Below are positions 52,707 through 61,460 of a DNA stretch of 64,000 nucleotides, piece after piece; position 1 is the first letter of the stretch, and the number at the start of each line of letters is the position of its first letter. Source of the stretch: RHLJ01 sp040222455 (GTDB taxonomy: Bacteria; Bacteroidota; Rhodothermia; Balneolales; Balneolaceae); assembly GCA_040222455.1 (NCBI GenBank), contig JAVKDD010000020.1:310001-374000 (forward strand), given 5' to 3'. The notes under the pieces were generated by a model that saw nothing but the letters and a program-made list of their open reading frames with translations, was not told the origin of the DNA and searched no databases. The translations under genes were made by a program, and so were the position numbers.

Positions 52707-55115
52707 TCATTGAAAACTGATAATAGTGCATCCTGCACTACCAAAATCTTCGGTAGCTAGTTCGTACTTTTTTACTTCGGTTCGGTCTTTTAAATACTTA
52801 TGAATATGATCTTTCAGAATCCCATCACCTTTGCCATGCACAATTTCTACCTGATTCATTCCCCGAAATACTGCACGATCAATATAATGAGTAACTTCAT
52901 TCAGCGCTTCTTCGGTGCGCTTTCCTCGTAAATCAAGCCTTGGTGAAACGGTTTCTTTCATGAAATCAGATCCGTTCACCAAATTGACAGAACGAGCTTT
53001 TTGGTTACTCTTCTTTTTAGGTGGATCTACCTTCACGAGGTTCTTGTATTTCGTTCGAAGTCGAAGTCCATCTGCCTGAACGGTAGCATTATTTCCACGG
53101 TGTTCTACTAGTTCTCCAGTTGTATTTCCATCCAAAAACCGGACATAATCCCCAACTTTCGGAGGATATTTACTTTTCTTGAATTTGGCTTCACGCTTTT
53201 CTTTTACTTCATCTAAACTTCCTTCAATAGCTGCTTTTTCCTTATCAATATCTTTACGGATATCTTTAATCTGCTTTTTGTCACCCTTGTTTTTTATGAT
53301 AATTTGCTCAACAGCGGCTTCCACTTTTTGATTAGCTTTATCCATAATGGATTTAGCTTCAATAAGTGCTTTTTCCCTGATTTTATCCTTCTCTCGATTG
53401 ATTCCGTCTAGTTTATTAAGATATCGGTTTCGATCGGTTTCAGCTTTAGATTTTAAATTCTCGAACTTTGATTTTAATTCATCTGCTTGCTGCGTTTTAG
53501 TTTCCAACTCAGTAATCAACGATTCGAGTTTATTTTTTTGTTCACCCAGTAACTCTCTAGACCTCTTTAGAATTTCATCATCCAAATTCATCCGTTGTGC
53601 AATTTCAAAAGCGTAACTACTACCGGGAATTCCTTTCTTAAATTTATAGGTAGGGGATAGCGAAGTCTGATCAAACTCCATTGACCCATTTACCGCCAGC
53701 GGATGTTCATGAGCAAATACTTTAAGGGAACCATGATGGGTAGTCACTAATACAACGCAATCTTTATCCAATAAATATTCAATAAATGCCTGAAAAAGAG
53801 AACCTCCTTCTTCAGGATCGGTTCCTGCAGCAGCTTCATCAATTAAGACTAAACTTCCTGGTTTTAACTGTTTTTGGGTTTCTCGCATCCATTGTAATCG
53901 GGATGAAAAAGTACTCAGATCATTTTCTATTGATTGATCATCTCCTAAATCAACAAATACTCCAGAGAAAACAGGAAGCTCTGAAGTAGGATCGGCAGGA
54001 ATGGCATATCCAGATTGATTCATTAACGCTGAAATCCCAACGGTTTTCATAGCTACTGATTTCCCGCCTGCATTCGGACCTGTAATCATTAAGCAATGTT
54101 CATCTTCTTCCAAGGTCAGAAAAAGAGGGATGATCTCAAGTCGCTCGGTTTTTTTTAGAAGCAGATTTTTAAGCTTTAAATTAGCATTGTAGGACTTTTT
54201 AAGAGATAACCTTCCTGAGGATGAAGTTATGGGGATTTCTCCCTCAAGTTTTATTGAGATTTTTGCTTTAGCGGCGATTACATCCAACTCGGCCAAGGCT
54301 TCAATATTTTGTGAAATGTAGGTGGAAAACTGACGAACATGACTCGTTAGTTCTTTTAAAATTCGTTCAATCTCCTGTTGCTCCTGAATTTCAAACTGTC
54401 GGATCTCATTATTTAAATGGAGTGCTTCGGCGGGTTCCAAATATACGGTTTGACCAGTTGCGGAAACGTCATGGATAAAACCTTGAATTTTGCGTTTATA
54501 TTCTGCCAATACGGGAATCACCATTCGGCCATTTCGAATAGTAGCCCCCTCATCGGATGTCATTCCATCCTTAGTAGCATTTCGCATTAACTTATTAATG
54601 GTTGATCTCAATTCATTTCTTTTCGAATTAAGGCGTTTTCGAATAGATTTCAGTTCAGGACTGGCGTCATCTTTAAGTTGCCCGCTATCAGTAACTTTTT
54701 GTTTGATAGAATCTTCAAGTTCTTTTAACGGAATTAGCTGTTCAGATATAGAAAAAAGTTCTGTTTTGTGTTCTGCTCTGGCTTTCAAAAATTTCTTAAT
54801 AACTCTTGCCGTTGAGCAGATTCCAAGAATATAAGGGAAAGCCGTAAGAGGGATGATACTTCCTTCTGCTCTTCCAATATCAAGATAATCTCTAACGTCT
54901 GGAAGTTCTCCAAGTGGAAAGGGATCGGGATCTAGAAGAATCTCCATCATCTCGTAGGTCTGCTTCAACAATATTCTAACTCTCTCTACACTGCTCGATG
55001 GATAAAGTTCTTCGATCATTTCATATGAACGTTCAGATTGAGCTGCGTTTAATGTGGCATCACGAAGTTGCTCGAAACCAAGTTTCTCTAATAAGTTTTT
55101 TGGGTAGAGTTGCAT
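52707..55115 (-). CDS. mutS2: Endonuclease MutS2
   Basis: About 802 residues from the ATG at 55115 (MQLYPKNLLEKLGF); upstream in-frame ATGs would add 33 residues unlike the family. The MutS core and clamp come first, then the ATPase with Walker A GPNAGGKSVAMKT, Walker B LVLIDEAAAGTDPEEGG and TTHHGSLK. A long coiled coil (about 500-640) and a C-terminal Smr nuclease domain (LDLRGKRTEEALNEV, VHGKGDGILKDHI) follow. MutS2 suppresses recombination and, in Bacillus, acts on collided ribosomes. It is a single gene whose upstream region is occupied by the 118-bp repeat array. Confidence 0.96.
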   Translation of the reverse strand: MQLYPKNLLEKLGFEQLRDATLNAAQSERSYEMIEELYPSSSVERVRILLKQTYEMMEILLDPDPFPLGELPDVRDYLDIGRAEGSIIPLTAFPYILGICSTARVIKKFLKARAEHKTELFSISEQLIPLKELEDSIKQKVTDSGQLKDDASPELKSIRKRLNSKRNELRSTINKLMRNATKDGMTSDEGATIRNGRMVIPVLAEYKRKIQGFIHDVSATGQTVYLEPAEALHLNNEIRQFEIQEQQEIERILKELTSHVRQFSTYISQNIEALAELDVIAAKAKISIKLEGEIPITSSSGRLSLKKSYNANLKLKNLLLKKTERLEIIPLFLTLEEDEHCLMITGPNAGGKSVAMKTVGISALMNQSGYAIPADPTSELPVFSGVFVDLGDDQSIENDLSTFSSRLQWMRETQKQLKPGSLVLIDEAAAGTDPEEGGSLFQAFIEYLLDKDCVVLVTTHHGSLKVFAHEHPLAVNGSMEFDQTSLSPTYKFKKGIPGSSYAFEIAQRMNLDDEILKRSRELLGEQKNKLESLITELETKTQQADELKSKFENLKSKAETDRNRYLNKLDGINREKDKIREKALIEAKSIMDKANQKVEAAVEQIIIKNKGDKKQIKDIRKDIDKEKAAIEGSLDEVKEKREAKFKKSKYPPKVGDYVRFLDGNTTGELVEHRGNNATVQADGLRLRTKYKNLVKVDPPKKKSNQKARSVNLVNGSDFMKETVSPRLDLRGKRTEEALNEVTHYIDRAVFRGMNQVEIVHGKGDGILKDHIHKYLKDRTEVKKYELATEDFGSAGCTIISFQ

Positions 55116-55235
55116 TTTGCTGTTTTGAGAATTCTGTTTAAGATAAACGTAAAATGGAAGGATTTCGATCATTGTTTTTGATTCGCTAACTAAACAATAC
55201 ATTTCAATCTTCATCCTTGTAGATAACAGTGGGTT

Positions 55236-55835
55236 CTGTCACCCAATGGAGAATTAAGTCAAGAGAAAAAAGAAGTAAGGCTGTCACCCTGAGCTCCCGG
55301 TGTGAATGATGGGGAATAGTTTTTTAGCGAAGGGTATCAATTGTGGGATTGTTTAGAAGTTGTGTAACGATTGAGATCCCTCAGAACAATATTCGAACCT
55401 GTCACCCTGAGCTCCTGGTGTGAATGATGGGAAATGGTTTTATAGCGAAGGGTATCAAACGTGGGTTTGTTTAGAAGTTGTGCAACGATTGATATCCCTC
55501 AGAACAATATTCGAACCTGTCACCCTGAGCTCCCGGTGTGAATGATGGGAAATGGTTTTATAGCGAAGGGTATCAAACGTGGGTTTGGTTAGAAGTTGTT
55601 CAACGAATGATATCCCTCAGAACAACTTCCGATCCTTATTCTTCTTACGGGGCTTTCGGGATGACAACGGGATCTGTCACCCAGCGGAGAATTAAGTCAA
55701 GAGAAAAAAGAATTAAGGCTGTCACCCTGAGCTCCTGGTGAGGTCAAGGGGAAATGGTTATATATCGAAGGGGTTCAAACGTGGGTTTGTTTAAAGTTGC
55801 GCAACGATTGAGATCACTCAGAACAAAATGCGCTC
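55236..55835. repeat. Tandem array of 118-bp repeats with 45-bp flanking units
   Basis: Three consecutive copies begin CTGTCACCCTGAGCTCC at 55281, 55399 and 55517; the first two are exactly 118 bp and the third diverges after about 113. A fourth, more degenerate copy starts at 55719. A 45-bp unit with GGAGAATTAAGTCAAGAG precedes the first (55236-55280) and fourth (55674-55718) copies. Each copy carries GAAGGGTATCAA and an inverted TTGATATCCCTC, so each could fold as a long stem. No coding sequence is supported here. Confidence 0.92.
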
Positions 55836-56010
55836 TTTTCTACCAATGCTGTGAATGTATTACCTGACATATACAATCATGAACCTGTCTGCCGATAGTC
55901 AGGCTTGTTTCAGAATCTTATGCTTCTGCTACAGAGTTTTTTTTCTACTTTTGTATCAATCCCCAAATGCTTCTACATTTAAGTCGTCAATAAAAATGAA
56001 AGGAGTGGAA

Positions 56011-56793
56011 ATGAAGACACCTATTTATCAAGTTGATGCTTTTACGAATCATATTTTTGGAGGAAATCCCGCAGCAGTTTGCCCCTTAAAAGAGTGGATT
56101 AAACCAGAATTAATGCAGTTCATTGCAATGGAAAATAACCTTTCGGAAACTGCTTTTTTTGTAAGAAAGGGAGATGTGTTTGCATTACGATGGTTCACTC
56201 CAGTAGCTGAAGTAGATTTATGCGGGCATGCAACATTGGCTTCAGCTCATGTTTTATTTGAAGAGCTTGGATATCAAAAAGAAGAAATTAAATTCGATAC
56301 CAAAAGCGGTCGATTAATTGTGAAGAAAGAGGGAGGTCGATTATCCATGGATTTTCCAGCTGATAAAATGCAGCAGGTACATGCCCCGCCAATTCTGTTT
56401 CAGGCATTGGGAATTAATCCAAGTATCTTCACTTTCAAATCAGATGATTATATGGTTGTATTAGATTCCGAAAAAGAAGTAGCCCAGTTAGATCCAGATT
56501 TCAAAATGCTGAAAGAAGTTAACGCTCGGGGAATAATAGTAACCGCTCCTGGTAACGAGGTCGACTTTGTATCCCGCTTTTTTGCTCCTCGGCATAATAT
56601 AGATGAAGACCCAGTAACTGGTTCTGCACATACGAAATTGACTCCATATTGGTCAGAGCGCTTAGGAAAAAAAGAAATGGAAGCTCGCCAAATCTCTGAA
56701 CGGGTAGGAGTATTAACTATACGGGATAAGAATGATCGAGTTGAAATACTAGGTAAAGCAGTTACATTTATGAAAGGGGAGATTACTATTTAG
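56011..56793 (+). CDS. PhzF-family isomerase/epimerase-like protein
   Basis: 260 residues from ATG 56011, chosen because an AGGAG lies about seven bases ahead and the family starts MKTPIYQVDAFTNHIFGGNPAAV. The frame also opens upstream but that sequence is not family-like. The catalytic glutamate is E46 in ENNLSETAFF. The pocket motifs LRWFTPVAEVDLCGHATLASAHVL and FAPRHNIDEDPVTGSAHTKLTPYW are intact. Members isomerise small acids; the substrate is unknown. Its stop overlaps the GTG of the TSUP gene by one base (TAGTG), so the two may act on one metabolite. Confidence 0.92.
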   Translation: MKTPIYQVDAFTNHIFGGNPAAVCPLKEWIKPELMQFIAMENNLSETAFFVRKGDVFALRWFTPVAEVDLCGHATLASAHVLFEELGYQKEEIKFDTKSGRLIVKKEGGRLSMDFPADKMQQVHAPPILFQALGINPSIFTFKSDDYMVVLDSEKEVAQLDPDFKMLKEVNARGIIVTAPGNEVDFVSRFFAPRHNIDEDPVTGSAHTKLTPYWSERLGKKEMEARQISERVGVLTIRDKNDRVEILGKAVTFMKGEITI

Positions 56794-57605
56794 TGGAACT
56801 GATATTTCTTTTAATTATAGGTTTAATTGCAGGAACATTAGCAGGTCTTCTGGGAATTGGAGGAGGAATTATTTTCACACCGGTTCTTTTCTTTTTGTTT
56901 GAAGATGCTGGTGTAGAACAATCAGTTCAGTGGTCGGTAGCCTCAGGGTTATTTTGCACATTACTTGCAGCTGGCAGTAGTACTGTTAGGCAATATCTGC
57001 AAAAAAATATGTTTTGGCGGGAGGGGATTACACTTGGTTTACTAGGAGCAATCGGGATTTCAATTGGCAAATTGGTACTTACATCTCAGTATTATAGCAG
57101 GGAAGAGTTTGTAATTTTTTTCAGTTTGATTTTATTCTATGCAGCGTACATGATGTTCAAAAAAGGAAGGGATACAAGAAATGATGCGGAAATAGCATTT
57201 TCTGACTTAAAATTTCCAGAGGTTTTAGTTACGGGTGGTATAGGGGGTTTCGTAGCTTCTTTAGCAGGTGTTGGAGGGGGCGGTATCATGGTCCCAATTA
57301 TGAACTTGATTTATAAGCAACCATTCAGAAAGGCTGTAAGTGTATCTCAACTTGGGATGACTATTTTGATTACTACTGGTGTAGCTCAACTTGCTTTAAG
57401 TGAAAATTCCACTCTTGGAATCACGGAATTTACAATGGGCTATGTTGACTTTGGTGCGGCATTACCTCTTGCCGTTGGGGGGCTTTTTGGTGGATTTGGT
57501 GGGGCTTTTTTAAATCAGAAAATTAACCGGAGTTATTTGCAATGGGGGTTCGCAATACTTTCTGTAATAATGGCAAGTCGCTTGCTTTGGGGCGTGTTTG
57601 GGTAA
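56793..57605 (+). CDS. TSUP/TauE-SafE family membrane transporter
   Basis: 270 residues, GTG start, about eight helices in two related halves. Each half opens with the glycine-rich family motif: LIAGTLAGLLGIGGGIIFTPVLFF and GIGGFVASLAGVGGGGIMVPIMN. Such proteins export or import small anions like sulfite, sulfoacetate or taurine-derived compounds. Translational overlap with the PhzF-like gene suggests joint function. It converges on ftsZ. Confidence 0.9.
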   Translation: MELIFLLIIGLIAGTLAGLLGIGGGIIFTPVLFFLFEDAGVEQSVQWSVASGLFCTLLAAGSSTVRQYLQKNMFWREGITLGLLGAIGISIGKLVLTSQYYSREEFVIFFSLILFYAAYMMFKKGRDTRNDAEIAFSDLKFPEVLVTGGIGGFVASLAGVGGGGIMVPIMNLIYKQPFRKAVSVSQLGMTILITTGVAQLALSENSTLGITEFTMGYVDFGAALPLAVGGLFGGFGGAFLNQKINRSYLQWGFAILSVIMASRLLWGVFG

Positions 57606-57639
57606 TTGTCTTTACACATTGCCTTTATAATTTGAACGA

Positions 57640-57711
57640 TTGTGAGAAGTCTAAAAAACTCAATTATGTTTAGTAACTCTCTAGATTTCTCCCGCTGGTC
57701 GAAATGACAAA
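57640..57711. repeat. Dispersed stem-loop repeat, partial copy 3
   Basis: Carries GTGAGAAGTC, then TAGATTTCTC and GGTCGAAATGACAAAG, the right-hand part of the repeats at 48985 and 52551. The left GTCATTTCGA end is missing. Confidence 0.6.
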
Positions 57712-57775
57712 GCTTGTTATTAGTTTTGAACTTAATTAAAGTATATTCAAAGAAATACTAAAATTAGAAGAATAA

Positions 57776-57806
57776 AAAAGAAGCTCCCTATCAAGGAGCT
57801 TCTTTT
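57776..57806. terminator. Bidirectional intrinsic terminator
   Basis: A perfect 12-bp stem, AAAAGAAGCTCC (57776-57787) / GGAGCTTCTTTT (57795-57806), with a seven-base loop; A-rich on the left and T-rich on the right. It lies between the convergent TSUP and ftsZ genes and can serve both strands. Confidence 0.9.
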
Positions 57807-57898
57807 ATTGTTAGCAATCTATAGCCTGCCGTCTGTAGGCTTAGCCACGCTAAGCGTGACTTTAGCTATATTCATCCAGTAAACTAATCCGACTTAGA

Positions 57899-57918
57899 GA
57901 TACCATTCCCATGGTATC
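57899..57918. repeat. Perfect hairpin downstream of ftsZ
   Basis: GATACCAT (57899-57906) / ATGGTATC (57911-57918) around a TCCC loop, about 28 bases past the ftsZ stop. The segment 57822-57866 just beyond has further small stems (AGCCT/AGGCT and CACGC/GCGTG). Possible mRNA 3'-end structure. Confidence 0.55.
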
Positions 57919-57945
57919 ACGGGGAAAAGCCGGTTTTTTGGGGAA

Positions 57946-59250
57946 TTAATCCATGATCTTGCGCAAAAAAGCGGGTTGATCGGAATCGTCTTTTCTAATG
58001 CGTTCTGCTCTGCTTTGAAAAGGAGCTACATTAGAATTTTGTTGTTCTTCCGAATCATTTTGCTCAGATTCGGCACTCGTTTCTTCTTTCTTTACGTTAA
58101 GATCGCGACGTAAATATGAAGGAGTGTCTAACCTTTTTAAGTTTCCTTCGCCTTTATAAAAATCGCCGGTAGTTCGAGTGAATCTAGTAGAGATTTCTTG
58201 TTTAGGTGTTGATTGATTTTTGAGTGCCTGATCTGCAACTACATTCATCGGTTGTTTTGGAGCAACACGAGCAGTATTTCTGTCTTCAGCTAATTCAAAA
58301 CCTGTTGCAATTACGGTAACCCGGATATCTTCGCCGAAAGTTTCATCCAGCACCGTACCAAGAATTATCTCTGCATCATCTCCAGCTTCTTGCTGAATAA
58401 TACTTGTTGCAGTAGTAGTTTCTCGCATTCCTAGATTTGAACCTGCAGAAATATTTACCAGAACATTGCGAGCGCCACGAATACTAACGCCGTCTAAAAG
58501 AGGGGAATTAATGGCTTCTCTGGCCGCAATTTCTGCTCTATCAGTGCCTGATGCCGTTGACGAACCCATAATAGCAGCTCCACCATCGGTCATGGTAGTT
58601 CTAACATCTGCAAAATCGAGGTTTATTAGTCCTGGCATTAATATTAGATCACTAATCCCACGAGTTGCGCTATAGAGAACTTCGTTTGCTAAAGCAAAAG
58701 CTTCCATTAAAGAAGTGTTCTCATCTGCAATATCAAGTAGCCGTTCGTTTGGGATTACAATTACGGTATCGCAATTTTTCTTTAATTCATTAATCCCTTC
58801 AAGGGCATATTTTTTCCTGATTTTTCCTTCACATTCGAATGGGGTTGTGATAATTCCAACGGTAAGAATTCCTTTACGTTTGGCCATGCCTGCAACTACA
58901 GGTGCGCCTCCGGTTCCGGTTCCGCCACCCATTCCTGCTGTTACGAAAATCATATCAGCACTTTCGATCGCTTCTTCAATCTCATGCCGATTTTCCTCCA
59001 CAGCTTCACGACCAATTTCAGGTCGTGCGCCTGCTCCAAGACCACTGGTCAATGCAGATCCAACCTGAATCTTAAGGTCAGCCATACTGTTTTTAAGTGC
59101 CTGGGCATCGGTATTCAACGCGATATACTCTACGCTGTCGAGCCCCATATTTATCATATTATTGATAGCGTTTCCGCCACCACCACCAACGCCAATTACT
59201 TTAATTTTTGCGTTTTCCTGGCTTTGTTCGTCAAAGAAGAAAGTAGCCAT
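57946..59250 (-). CDS. ftsZ: Cell division protein FtsZ
   Basis: 434 residues. GTP-binding loops are complete: IKVIGVGGGGGNAINNM, the tubulin signature GMGGGTGTGGAPVVAG, and the T7 loop NLDFADVRTTM. A variable linker of roughly 90 residues follows the core, and the conserved C-terminal peptide DQPAFLRKIMD, which docks FtsA, ends the protein. It forms the cytokinetic ring. It is the last gene of the dcw segment, 59 bases after ftsA. Confidence 0.98.
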   Translation of the reverse strand: MATFFFDEQSQENAKIKVIGVGGGGGNAINNMINMGLDSVEYIALNTDAQALKNSMADLKIQVGSALTSGLGAGARPEIGREAVEENRHEIEEAIESADMIFVTAGMGGGTGTGGAPVVAGMAKRKGILTVGIITTPFECEGKIRKKYALEGINELKKNCDTVIVIPNERLLDIADENTSLMEAFALANEVLYSATRGISDLILMPGLINLDFADVRTTMTDGGAAIMGSSTASGTDRAEIAAREAINSPLLDGVSIRGARNVLVNISAGSNLGMRETTTATSIIQQEAGDDAEIILGTVLDETFGEDIRVTVIATGFELAEDRNTARVAPKQPMNVVADQALKNQSTPKQEISTRFTRTTGDFYKGEGNLKRLDTPSYLRRDLNVKKEETSAESEQNDSEEQQNSNVAPFQSRAERIRKDDSDQPAFLRKIMD

Positions 59251-59309
59251 GATTACTCCTGTTTATGTTTGTTTACTGAATTATTCTGTTTCTATAGATG
59301 ATTGCTGTT

Positions 59310-60569
59310 TTAAAGCTCTTTGAACCAGCTTTTCATTCGGTCTGCAATTTTTGCCATAACCTGTTCCACGCTGGTTACCTTCGATGAGGAAGGTATCATT
59401 GTCTTATTTGTGTTCGTGCCCGTTTGAAGAGCATGAACCACCAACCCAACGCCTGTAGCGTAAATCGGGCTGTTCACTTCTTCTACTAATCCACCAGTAA
59501 TACCGAGAGGGATTCCAACTTTGGCATCCATTCCTAATATTTCGGTTCCAAGAGAAGTAATATTCTTAATTAAAGATCCACCGCCAGTTAGTACAACACC
59601 GGCGCTTAGAGATTCCGAATAACCGCTTCTTTTGATCTCTATACTTACGATTTCTAAAATCTCTTCCATTCTTGCCTGTATAATTTTGGCAAGAATGCTC
59701 TTTGTAATTTCTTTAGGCGGGCGACCTGCAATTCCAGGTACGGTAATAACCTCATCTGTTTGAATCATATCAGCATAACTTTCGCCGTGATTGCGCTTCA
59801 AAGTCTCGGCTTGATCATCAAGTACACTCAAACCAAGTCGGATATCATCGGTAACTTTTTGGCCCGCAATTGCGATAACTGCTGTATGGCGGATTGTATT
59901 ATCCTGAAAAATAGCAACGTCTGTTGTTCCGCCTCCAATATCCACAAGGACAACACCAGCCTCCTTTTCTTCCTGATCAAGAACAGCGTATGAAGAAGCA
60001 AGAGGCTCAAGAATTATATCCGCCACTTGATATCCTGCACGTTCAACACAGCGGTAAATATTCTTTGCAGCTGAAACTAACCCAGTGATAATGTGAACTT
60101 CGGCTTCCATCCTCATACCGCTCATACCAACTGGGTCGCTAATTCCGTCTTGTCCATCAACTACAAACTCTTGCGGAATTACATGAAGGATCTGTTGATC
60201 GGTAGGGAGCATAATTCGTTGGCAATCTTCTAGAAGTCGTTCAACATCATGACCGGTTATTTCATTGTCTCTGTTGTTGATGGTAATTACACCTTTGCTA
60301 CGCATGCTACGGATATGATCACCTGCAATTCCAACATTCACAGAATTTACTTGAATACCAGATGCAAGCTCTGCCTGAGCAATAGCATCCTTAATGGCAC
60401 TTACTGTTTTGTCGATATTTACAACTACGCCACGGTTTAATCCATCGCTAGGTGCTTTACCAACTCCTAAAATATTAATACGTTCCTGCTCATCGATAGA
60501 AGCTACGATTGCACAGATTTTTGTAGTCCCTATATCGAGACCGACCATAATGTTTTCTTGTTCAGACAT
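59310..60569 (-). CDS. ftsA: Cell division protein FtsA
   Basis: 419 residues of the actin/HSP70 fold: MVGLDIGTTKICAIVA (phosphate 1), VVLVDIGGGTTDVAIF (phosphate 2), VVLTGGGSLI (adenosine motif). The FtsA-specific 1C domain lies at about 85-165. The C-terminal amphipathic helix IADRMKSWFKEL tethers it to the membrane. It anchors FtsZ and recruits later division proteins. A palindromic repeat separates it from ftsQ. Confidence 0.97.
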   Translation of the reverse strand: MSEQENIMVGLDIGTTKICAIVASIDEQERINILGVGKAPSDGLNRGVVVNIDKTVSAIKDAIAQAELASGIQVNSVNVGIAGDHIRSMRSKGVITINNRDNEITGHDVERLLEDCQRIMLPTDQQILHVIPQEFVVDGQDGISDPVGMSGMRMEAEVHIITGLVSAAKNIYRCVERAGYQVADIILEPLASSYAVLDQEEKEAGVVLVDIGGGTTDVAIFQDNTIRHTAVIAIAGQKVTDDIRLGLSVLDDQAETLKRNHGESYADMIQTDEVITVPGIAGRPPKEITKSILAKIIQARMEEILEIVSIEIKRSGYSESLSAGVVLTGGGSLIKNITSLGTEILGMDAKVGIPLGITGGLVEEVNSPIYATGVGLVVHALQTGTNTNKTMIPSSSKVTSVEQVMAKIADRMKSWFKEL

Positions 60570-60617
60570 ATCAGTTCCGCTGGTTTAATTGATTGCTAAG
60601 TCTTAAATAGTAAATGT

Positions 60618-60681
60618 TGTCATGCTGAATTTTATTCAACATCTGATGCCGCCACAGATCCTGAAACGAGTTCAGGATGAC
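60618..60681. repeat. Palindromic repeat between ftsQ and ftsA
   Basis: GTCATGCTGAA (60618-60628) and TTCAGGATGAC (60671-60681) form an imperfect inverted repeat, with an inner ATCCTGAAACGAGTTCAGGAT stem. It fills the middle of the 138-bp gap, the only sizeable gap in the murG-ftsZ run. Confidence 0.8.
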
Positions 60682-60707
60682 TTGAAGAAATGAAGTTGTA
60701 TTATAAA

Positions 60708-61460
60708 TCACGACTCCACCTCCTTCGTAACCACCTGGTTTTTAAATCTAAGATCTACTTGTTGCATACTCTCGATACCTTTTGTACGAATTACTTCGGC
60801 ATAAAAAACTTCCCAATTGTTGAGTTTTGTTTCGAAATCATTAGTTCCAAAAAGTAATTTCACTCCATTTTCATGGCTTAAGGCAACTACACCTTCTACT
60901 TCGCTAAAAGCCACTTCGCTGATGGTAGTCCATCCAAATTCATTTGCCTTGGCTCTAACTAAAAAATCTTTTATTTGATCAAAGTTCTTAGACTTTAAGG
61001 TGTCTCGACGTAATGTCGCCCGGAATCCATATACCAATGGAACATTCAGTGTTTTTCCATTAATTATTGGAAGTCGAACTCCTTCAGTATCTATATATAT
61101 CCGATCAGAGCCATTAATCAATAAGGCAATTGGTTGTCGTTCAGAAATAGTGATTTTCAAATCACCACTTGGTTCTATATAAGGAGTAACCTTTTTCACA
61201 TAAATCAACGCTTCAACTCTTTCAACTAAAGCTTGCAGGTCAACACTATCGGGATGGATACCTAGGGGTACATTAGCGGCTTGCTCGATCTCTTCAGGAG
61301 TAGAATAGTAAGAACCAACAATCTCGACTTGATTTATTGTAACATTCCGATTCCAATAAAGTGCAGCAAGTATAGCAATACCAAGCACCATCAAAATGGC
61401 AGTAAACCAGGGCAATAGCGTCGCTTTCTGAGCTTCGGTATGTGGAGCTTGCTTACTCAA
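60708..61460 (-). CDS. ftsQ: Cell division protein FtsQ/DivIB
   Basis: 250 residues: a short cytoplasmic start, one transmembrane helix (about 15-32, LLPWFTAILMVLGIAILAAL), a POTRA domain (INQVEIVGSYYSTPEEIEQAANVPLG) and the FtsQ beta domain. The start is TTG at 61458-61460, immediately after the TAA of murC, so translation is coupled. It is part of the FtsQLB divisome complex in the periplasm. Sequence conservation is low as usual; position in the dcw order makes the call firm. Confidence 0.93.
   Translation of the reverse strand: MSKQAPHTEAQKATLLPWFTAILMVLGIAILAALYWNRNVTINQVEIVGSYYSTPEEIEQAANVPLGIHPDSVDLQALVERVEALIYVKKVTPYIEPSGDLKITISERQPIALLINGSDRIYIDTEGVRLPIINGKTLNVPLVYGFRATLRRDTLKSKNFDQIKDFLVRAKANEFGWTTISEVAFSEVEGVVALSHENGVKLLFGTNDFETKLNNWEVFYAEVIRTKGIESMQQVDLRFKNQVVTKEVES

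Noticed and set aside
54490..54834. Plus-strand ORF of 114 codons.
   Set aside because: Antisense shadow of mutS2.
55538..55741. ORF of 67 codons within the 118-bp repeat array.
   Set aside because: The reading frame is produced by repeat units and does not keep the same frame between copies; no coding character.
55236..55835. The tandem repeats as a CRISPR array.
   Set aside because: Units are about 118 bp, directly abutting without unique spacers, and no cas gene is present.
58715..59068. Plus-strand ORF of 117 codons.
   Set aside because: Entirely antisense to the ftsZ GTPase domain; composition reflects the complement of its glycine-rich loops.
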